A stretch of 11,106 nt of DNA from CAIZGX01 sp039805165. Its GTDB lineage: Bacteria; Bacteroidota; Bacteroidia; Flavobacteriales_D; Sanyastnellaceae. A model generated the notes under the pieces. The model was not told the DNA's origin. It saw nothing but the letters and a program-made list of their open reading frames with translations, and ran no database searches. The position numbers and the translations under genes are program-made. This document shows, one piece after another, positions 6,661-11,106 of the stretch. The DNA is taken from positions 1-11,106 of the forward strand of contig JBDLUS010000157.1 of assembly GCA_039805165.1 (NCBI GenBank). Reading direction: 5' to 3'. How positions within the stretch are numbered: position 1 is the stretch's first letter; each line of letters starts with the position of its first letter.

Positions 6661-8337
6661 ATGAAAAAAGGATTTTCGTCGGTAGTAGTTGCGTTAACAG
6701 CGGTTACTCTTCTTTTTCAAGGTTGTGCCGGTCTTGGCTCAATGCAAAAACACATGGAAGAACTTAACTTCAAAGTGGAGCCAAGTCCATTGGAAGTTCA
6801 CGGTGATTCTGTAAAGATTACCATCACAGGTAAATTCCCTGAAAAGTATTTCGCGAAATCAGTTTCTGCTCAAGCTACTCCAGCGATTGTTTGGAACGGT
6901 GGAGAAGCAACTTACAAAGTGCAAGAGTTCAAAGGAGAAAAAGCAACTGGAAACGGTGATGTAATTCCTTACAAAACTGGAAAAAGTTTCAAGTACACGG
7001 CTACTTTACCTTACTCTGCAGGAATGCAGTCTTCGAAGTTAGAGATTCGTCTTAAAGGGTCTAAAGGAAGTAAAACAGCTTCTTTCCCAGCCGTTGAAAT
7101 TGCTAAAGGTGTTATCACGACTCCATATTTGATGAAGAGCGACGATAAAGTTATTTCTTCTAAAGATGCGTTGGTTCGCTCTACAGACAAGACTTTCGAA
7201 GCAGTTGTTAACTTTGATTTGAACTCTTCTATATTGAAGCCAGCTGAAATGAAAGACGCGGATATCGCTGAATTACAAGCACTGTTGACTTCAATCAGCA
7301 CAAACCCTAAAATGGTTGTTACTCAAATCGAATTGCAATCGTATGCTTCTCCTGAAGGAGAAATTTTATTGAACGATGGTCTTGCTGTTGAGCGTGCTAA
7401 GGCAGGTAGCAAGGTAATGACTACAGTTCTTAAAAATTCTAATTTAGATGTGCTATATGGTACATTGGTAAAAGAAAATCCAAAGGGTGAAGACTGGGAT
7501 GGATTCAAGGCTGCAATGGACAAATCAGCAATCGCTGACCGTGACATTATCGTTCGTATTCTTCAAAGAACAACAGACTTAACTGAAAGAGAAACAGAGA
7601 TTAAGAACATCTCTAAGACATACACTGAAATCAAAGATTTGATTTTCCCATCTCTTCGTCGTTGTGTTATCCGTGTTTACTACACAGAGAACGGTTACAC
7701 AGATGCTGAATTGATTTCTTTAGGAAAGACTAACGCTTCTGTATTGAATTACGAAGAATTAATGAAAGCAGGTTCTTTAATTGAAGATGCAAACGTTCAG
7801 GCTGCTATCTACAAAGAGGCTGAAGGAAAAGCAAACGGTGACTACCGTGCTTCAAACAACTTAGGTGTTGTTTATTACGGAATGAACAAGTCTTCTGAGG
7901 CTGCTAAGCAATTCGAAAAGGCTTATGGAATGAAGAAGAACGCAGAGACTTCTAACAACCATGGTGTTGCAGTACGTTTGAGCGGTGACCGCAAAGGAGC
8001 AATGAAATTGTTCAACGAAAGCGGTTCAGCTGAGAGCAAGTACAACAAAGGTTTGATCCTTATTGCAAACGGTGACTACGCCGGTGCAGTTTCAACAATG
8101 AAAGATGTTAAGTCTTTCAACTCAGCTTTGGCGAAGATGTTAGGTGGTGACAATGCTGGTGCGAAATCAGACTTGGATGCTAGCGGAGACAAATCGGCTT
8201 TAGCAGATTACCTTCGTGCTATCATCTGCGCACGTTCTAACGATGCTGCTGGTAAAGATTCAAACTTAAGTTCAGCGATCGCTAAAGATGGTTCATTAGG
8301 CGAGAAGTCTAAAACAGATTTAGAGTTCACGAAGTAA
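6661..8337 (+). CDS. OmpA-like lipoprotein with C-terminal TPR-type repeats
   Basis: A 558-residue predicted lipoprotein. Residues 1-22 form a lipoprotein signal: a positive start, a hydrophobic core, then 'LLFQGC' with Cys22 as the lipidated residue. Residues about 35-160 look beta-rich ('PSPLEVHGDSVKITITGKFP'). Residues about 180-340 are an OmpA-like domain: 'VNFDLNSSILKP' (183-194), 'ELQSYASPEGE' (224-234), 'NDGLAVERAKAG' (238-249), an inserted 'GEDWDGF...' stretch and a closing strand 'SLRRCVIRVYY' (331-341). Against E. coli OmpA, Arg245 aligns with Arg286, but Ser230 replaces peptidoglycan-binding Asp271. Residues about 380-545 carry TPR-like helix pairs ('NNLGVVYYG', 'NNHGVAVRL', 'YNKGLILIANGDY'). 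Arginine is mostly CGT, unlike neighbouring genes, suggesting high expression. It has its own promoter and terminator. Likely an outer-membrane-linked, periplasm-facing structural protein; exact role unknown. Confidence 0.85.
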   Translation: MKKGFSSVVVALTAVTLLFQGCAGLGSMQKHMEELNFKVEPSPLEVHGDSVKITITGKFPEKYFAKSVSAQATPAIVWNGGEATYKVQEFKGEKATGNGDVIPYKTGKSFKYTATLPYSAGMQSSKLEIRLKGSKGSKTASFPAVEIAKGVITTPYLMKSDDKVISSKDALVRSTDKTFEAVVNFDLNSSILKPAEMKDADIAELQALLTSISTNPKMVVTQIELQSYASPEGEILLNDGLAVERAKAGSKVMTTVLKNSNLDVLYGTLVKENPKGEDWDGFKAAMDKSAIADRDIIVRILQRTTDLTERETEIKNISKTYTEIKDLIFPSLRRCVIRVYYTENGYTDAELISLGKTNASVLNYEELMKAGSLIEDANVQAAIYKEAEGKANGDYRASNNLGVVYYGMNKSSEAAKQFEKAYGMKKNAETSNNHGVAVRLSGDRKGAMKLFNESGSAESKYNKGLILIANGDYAGAVSTMKDVKSFNSALAKMLGGDNAGAKSDLDASGDKSALADYLRAIICARSNDAAGKDSNLSSAIAKDGSLGEKSKTDLEFTK

Positions 8338-8358
8338 TTCGCAACGATATTGAAAAAG

Positions 8359-8383
8359 AAAAGGGACTTCGGTCCCTTTTTTT
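8359..8383. terminator. Bidirectional rho-independent terminator with UUCG loop
   Basis: AAAAGGGAC (8359-8367) pairs with GTCCCTTTT (8372-8380) around a TTCG tetraloop, followed on the + strand by a T-run through 8383. The stem begins 22 bases after the lipoprotein stop. Read on the - strand the same stem has a CGAA loop and is followed by CTTTTTC, so it can also end the converging gene whose stop lies at 8389. Confidence 0.92.
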
Positions 8384-8388
8384 ATTTC

Positions 8389-9402
8389 TTATTTCGTGTT
8401 GAAGGTGTATGTGAATCCTATGGCCATAAGCTCTTTGAATTGCAAGCCTGGACCAATATCGGCTGGATGAAATACGCCGTTCTCATCGGTTAGTTCAGGC
8501 GATTTAATAATGCGAATGTCATCGTCGTAAATCAACTGCGTTGATATAGTAACAGATAAATACTTATTCACCTTCATGTTGAAGTTGTTTTCCCAGTTGA
8601 TGTCGACATTCTCGGGGTTTTTGGTGTAGTTAGAAAAGAGCTCCAACTTACTTGTCCAGTTAACATTTTCGAGAATTACGTTCGTGTAATTCAAGCGAAT
8701 GTATCCTCCAATTTCATTCCGTCTTTTTTTGCCTCGAGTAATAATATTTCCATTGGCATCGCGTACAGCGGGTGTTACACCAAATTGACCAGCGTTCGCG
8801 AGGTCCGTATTTAAAACAAATGTCGCCCGATAGGTCAGTGGTGCAAAGAAGGCAGAAACTCCTTTCTTGGGCTTGTAATCCATTCCTAATGCGCCAACAG
8901 CATAAGCGGGAGCGAATAGGTCACTGACTCTTCCCTTAGTGTAATCTGGAAGACCCGAAGGAAGTGTTGTATAACCTGGAGCTACTTGACTTCGCACGGA
9001 AAGGAGAAAAGAGTAATACCAATTTTTAGAAGCCTGCTGACCGTATTTACTCGAGAAATCAAAACGATCTTCCGTTTTTATAGATGGAATTGAAAAGTCC
9101 ACAATGCTTCTGCCGTATGACAAGTTCACGGAATTATCCCAGGCGCGCTTGTCTTTTCGATACAATACTACCGAGTTGAAAATGCCCGTTACGTTGAATG
9201 AACTGTTACCTCCTGCAGCCCAATTTTTCAAGTATGTCTGCGTCGTGTTAATGCTGGAGGATAATTTAAAATACCAACCCGTATCCTGAATAGGTGCAAG
9301 AGCGCGCATCGCTCCTTCTTCCTGTGAAATAGGATTCAACACAGGTTGTGCCCAAGCCAGTGCTGGTGTTAGAATGAGGGAAGTGAGTAAAAACTTGCGC
9401 AT
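8389..9402 (-). CDS. DUF3078 family outer-membrane beta-barrel candidate
   Basis: A 337-residue secreted protein of the DUF3078 family, found in Bacteroidota. A signal peptide is clear: a short basic start, hydrophobic 'FLLTSLILTPALAWA', and a likely cut after Ala18 before Gln19. Family marks are 'LKNWAAGGNSSFN' (58-70), 'RAWDNSVNLSYG' (86-97), 'KTEDRFDFSSKYG' (109-121), 'SDLFAPAYAVGALGMDYKPKK' split over 160-180, and alternating polar/aromatic strands throughout. The chain ends 'IGFTYTFNTK', an aromatic-rich last strand typical of outer-membrane barrels. Function is unknown; localisation is inferred. It converges on the lipoprotein gene across the shared terminator and is divergent from the 9471 gene across 68 bases. 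I saw no exact promoter consensus for it, only TCAGTTTG (complement of 9443-9450), one mismatch from TAnnTTTG. Confidence 0.85.
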   Translation of the reverse strand: MRKFLLTSLILTPALAWAQPVLNPISQEEGAMRALAPIQDTGWYFKLSSSINTTQTYLKNWAAGGNSSFNVTGIFNSVVLYRKDKRAWDNSVNLSYGRSIVDFSIPSIKTEDRFDFSSKYGQQASKNWYYSFLLSVRSQVAPGYTTLPSGLPDYTKGRVSDLFAPAYAVGALGMDYKPKKGVSAFFAPLTYRATFVLNTDLANAGQFGVTPAVRDANGNIITRGKKRRNEIGGYIRLNYTNVILENVNWTSKLELFSNYTKNPENVDINWENNFNMKVNKYLSVTISTQLIYDDDIRIIKSPELTDENGVFHPADIGPGLQFKELMAIGFTYTFNTK

Positions 9403-9470
9403 ATCTTGCGAAACTAATTTTTCTTTAAAGACTTTTCGGATTCAAACTGAAACTTATTTAACATTGCACT
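9403..9470. other. Divergent intergenic region (68 bases)
   Basis: The region lies between the starts of the DUF3078 gene (-) and the repeat-protein gene (+), so it must hold at least the promoter of each if neither is read through from elsewhere. It is AT-rich. Only one-mismatch -7 elements are visible: TCAGTTTG on the - strand (9443-9450) and TAACATTG on the + strand (9459-9466). Neither has a TTG at proper spacing. I see no inverted repeat suggesting an operator. Confidence 0.4.
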
Positions 9471-9887
9471 ATGAATACCGAAGGTTATCCGTCGAAGGTT
9501 GTTATTGCATGGGGAGAAGCTATTTCAGGCAATGTCCCTATTCGCGAATGGCTCATGGCCAATGGATATCCTGAATTAGGTGTTTTTGTTCATGCATTGA
9601 ACAATCAAGACGAAGCACGCACGTGGCTTATGGAAAACAACTTTCCTCATCTGATGGCGCTAATCAACGGCGCCGAAGGGAATCCCAACGCCATACTTTG
9701 GTTGAAGAAAAACAAGTTTGATGTCTTGGAAAAAATGGCACGCGCTGCAGATAACCATGAAGAGTCTCTGATGTGGTTGCTTGAAAAAGGACTTCCAGAT
9801 ATGGCGACTATTGCTCAACGCATGTGCCTCGTTAAAAATGAAATTGAACGTCGAAACAACGACATTCACTCGATTTCACCGTTCTAG
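9471..9887 (+). CDS. Small protein of 25-residue 'WL' repeats, function unknown
   Basis: A 138-residue protein without signal peptide or membrane segment, so probably cytoplasmic. It is built of tandem repeats with tryptophans at 27, 52, 77 and 102, exactly 25 residues apart, each followed by Leu. A repeat reads roughly W-L-x(3)-G/N-[YF]-P-x-L, about eight mostly helical residues, then N/D-rich x-x-A. A degenerate earlier copy covers residues 5-26 ('GYPSKVVIAWGEAISGN'). The fourth copy is followed by a charged tail ('VKNEIERRNNDIHS'). The pattern suggests a short alpha-helical solenoid, perhaps for protein binding; this is inference. The ATG at 9471 starts just before the first repeat. I believe similar conserved proteins occur in other Bacteroidota but assign no name. 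Its stop is 2 bases from that of the convergent peptidase gene. Confidence 0.8.
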   Translation: MNTEGYPSKVVIAWGEAISGNVPIREWLMANGYPELGVFVHALNNQDEARTWLMENNFPHLMALINGAEGNPNAILWLKKNKFDVLEKMARAADNHEESLMWLLEKGLPDMATIAQRMCLVKNEIERRNNDIHSISPF

Positions 9888-9889
9888 TT

Positions 9890-11106
9890 TTACTTCGGGA
9901 TGTAAGCCAGCACGTTCATTTTTTCGAAATGAAACGTATCAATCGCAGCTTGCTGAATTTGCTCAGCGGTTATTTCTTCCAACTTATGAAACACCTCTTT
10001 CATGGTGTCTATGCGATTGAAGAGATACAAACTCTTACCTAAATTAAACATAAGCGCACTGCCACTGTCTTGCGCTAAAGCCATTTGTCCTATGATTTGT
10101 TTTTTCGCTTCGTGCAATTGACGGCTGCTCATTTTGTTGTCTTTGTAATAGCTCAACGTTTTTTCAGCGAGGTCAGTTGCTTTCTTGAGATTCTCTTTAT
10201 CTGTTCCCAAATACAAACTGAATATCCCGCAATCGGTAAATGGAGCATAGGTGCATTCAACGTGATAAGCCAATCCGTATTTCTCGCGAATGACCATACT
10301 GAGTTTGTTGTTCAAAGCAGGGCCACCGAGAACATTCGTTAGCAACGTTAGGGCAGGACGAAGCTTGTGCGGATAGGCATAGGCTTTTCCGCCTACTAAG
10401 TAATTAACCTGATGAATGTCCTTTTCAACAAAAATTTTCTTACCAGCTTTTAACGTTGGTTTCGATCTTTTCTGTGTGAAGGAAGCAAGTTTTTCCTTGC
10501 CTAAATACTTTTCCAAAAGAGCCTGTAATTTTTCAACTGGAATATTTCCAGCCGAAGAAAATACCAATTGCTCTGTAGTTAAATTGCGTTTTCGGAAACG
10601 TTCCAGAGTCGAACGTTTTACGCCATTGATACTTTCTTTCGTCCCAAGAATACTGCGGCCAATGGCATGATTGCCGAACAGTTGTTGGTCGAATTCTTCG
10701 AAAATCATTTCACTTGGACTGTCGAAATAACTGTTCAATTCATCAATGATCACTTCCTTTTCTTTTTCAATTTCTTCAGCAGGGAAGGAAGGGTGAAAAG
10801 TAATGTCAGCGATGAGTTCAATGGCCCTTTCGTAGTGTTCCTTCAACATAGAAGCATGAATCCATGTTTCTTCTTTTGCCGTGAAGGCATTGAGCTCTCC
10901 GCCTACAGCATCGAGTCTCGAAAGGATATGATGATTCTTGCGTGTCTTGGTTCCTTTGAAAAAGCAGTGCTCAAGAAAATGTGCAAGACCATGCTCGTCT
11001 TCTTCTTCGTCGCGACTTCCAGCAGCGATGAGCAATCCGCAATGCGCAACGTCACGATCCATGGGTTGGTGAACCACACGGATTCCGTTGGATAAATTAA
11101 ATACTA
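9890..11106 (-). CDS. M16 family (pitrilysin/insulinase-like) zinc peptidase, N-terminus off the window
   Basis: A zinc metallopeptidase of the M16B type, probably acting on small peptides or misfolded segments. Numbering from an in-frame GTG at 11077, the inverted zinc motif HxxEH is 'HFLEH' (33-37), with Glu36 as catalytic base. Glu113 in 'VIIDELNSY' fits the third zinc ligand, 76 residues further on. The second half has 'RxxYGLAY' (Arg264 to Tyr271), the transition-state-binding motif of active M16 enzymes, and helical 'DTMKEVFHKLEEITAEQIQ'. The frame stays open above 11077, reading 'VFNLSNGIRVV' to the edge, which matches the usual M16 opening 'f.L.NGlrvv'. The true start is therefore beyond 11106, likely only a few codons away, and GTG 11077 is not the start. 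It converges with the repeat-protein gene. Confidence 0.93.
   Translation of the reverse strand, partial: VFNLSNGIRVVHQPMDRDVAHCGLLIAAGSRDEEEDEHGLAHFLEHCFFKGTKTRKNHHILSRLDAVGGELNAFTAKEETWIHASMLKEHYERAIELIADITFHPSFPAEEIEKEKEVIIDELNSYFDSPSEMIFEEFDQQLFGNHAIGRSILGTKESINGVKRSTLERFRKRNLTTEQLVFSSAGNIPVEKLQALLEKYLGKEKLASFTQKRSKPTLKAGKKIFVEKDIHQVNYLVGGKAYAYPHKLRPALTLLTNVLGGPALNNKLSMVIREKYGLAYHVECTYAPFTDCGIFSLYLGTDKENLKKATDLAEKTLSYYKDNKMSSRQLHEAKKQIIGQMALAQDSGSALMFNLGKSLYLFNRIDTMKEVFHKLEEITAEQIQQAAIDTFHFEKMNVLAYIPK

Noticed and set aside
9459..9466. TAACATTG as a -7 element for the repeat-protein gene
   Set aside because: It has one mismatch to the consensus, no TTG at suitable spacing, and sits only four bases before the ATG.
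9374..9574. Alternative reading frame of 66 residues spanning the DUF3078 start and the repeat protein
   Set aside because: It lies across two well-supported genes in other frames and has no recognisable family or repeat pattern.
10667..11095. A 142-codon open frame on the + strand opposite the M16 peptidase
   Set aside because: It is antisense to a well-conserved zinc-peptidase domain, and its Phe-rich translation is what is expected from reading Lys/Glu-rich codons backwards.
11077..11106. GTG at 11077 as the start of the M16 peptidase
   Set aside because: The frame stays open to the window edge and the upstream residues fit the normal family N-terminus, so the gene is cut by the window rather than starting here.

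Overview
The window comes from a Bacteroidota chromosome, most likely Flavobacteriia/Flavobacteriales (this rank is inferred). The evidence is the menD-menB-menA-menC-menE order, a Bacteroidota-restricted DUF3078 outer-membrane protein, an OmpA-like 'SPEG' lipoprotein, an exact TTG-N19-TAnnTTTG promoter of the Bacteroidota sigma type, and the lack of strong Shine-Dalgarno sequences. It looks like ordinary core chromosome: it is densely coded, no reading frame is broken, and I see no mobile element, tRNA, rRNA or CRISPR array. No gene-free stretch exceeds about 70 bases.

Bases 1-5596 (+ strand) are a menaquinone (vitamin K2) operon: the 3' end of menD, then menB, menA, a DUF418-like multi-pass membrane protein, menC, menE and rdgB. 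Neighbouring genes overlap by 1-4 bases (ATGA or TAATG) except at the menA/DUF418-like junction, which has a 21-base gap. MenC, MenE and MenB make 1,4-dihydroxy-2-naphthoyl-CoA from the SHCHC branch that begins with MenD. MenA prenylates the derived naphthoate at the membrane. The DUF418-like protein has no known role in this pathway. RdgB is a nucleotide-pool sanitation enzyme that shares the message.

Bases 5597-6589 carry accA (acetyl-CoA carboxylase carboxyltransferase alpha subunit), possibly with its own -7 element. Bases 6590-8383 are a separate unit: a clear promoter, a large and apparently highly expressed OmpA-like/TPR lipoprotein, and a UUCG-loop terminator that also serves the converging gene on the other strand.

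Bases 8389-9402 (- strand) encode a DUF3078 outer-membrane beta-barrel candidate. Divergent from it is a small cytoplasmic-looking protein (9471-9887, +) built of 25-residue 'WL' repeats. Its stop lies 2 bases from the stop of a convergent M16-family zinc peptidase (9890 to the right edge, - strand), whose N-terminus lies outside the window.

Nothing here amounts to a clear new multi-gene system. The items most worth following up are the DUF418-like gene embedded in the men operon, the exact 25-residue repeat protein, and the lipoprotein whose OmpA-like domain lacks the usual peptidoglycan-binding aspartate.
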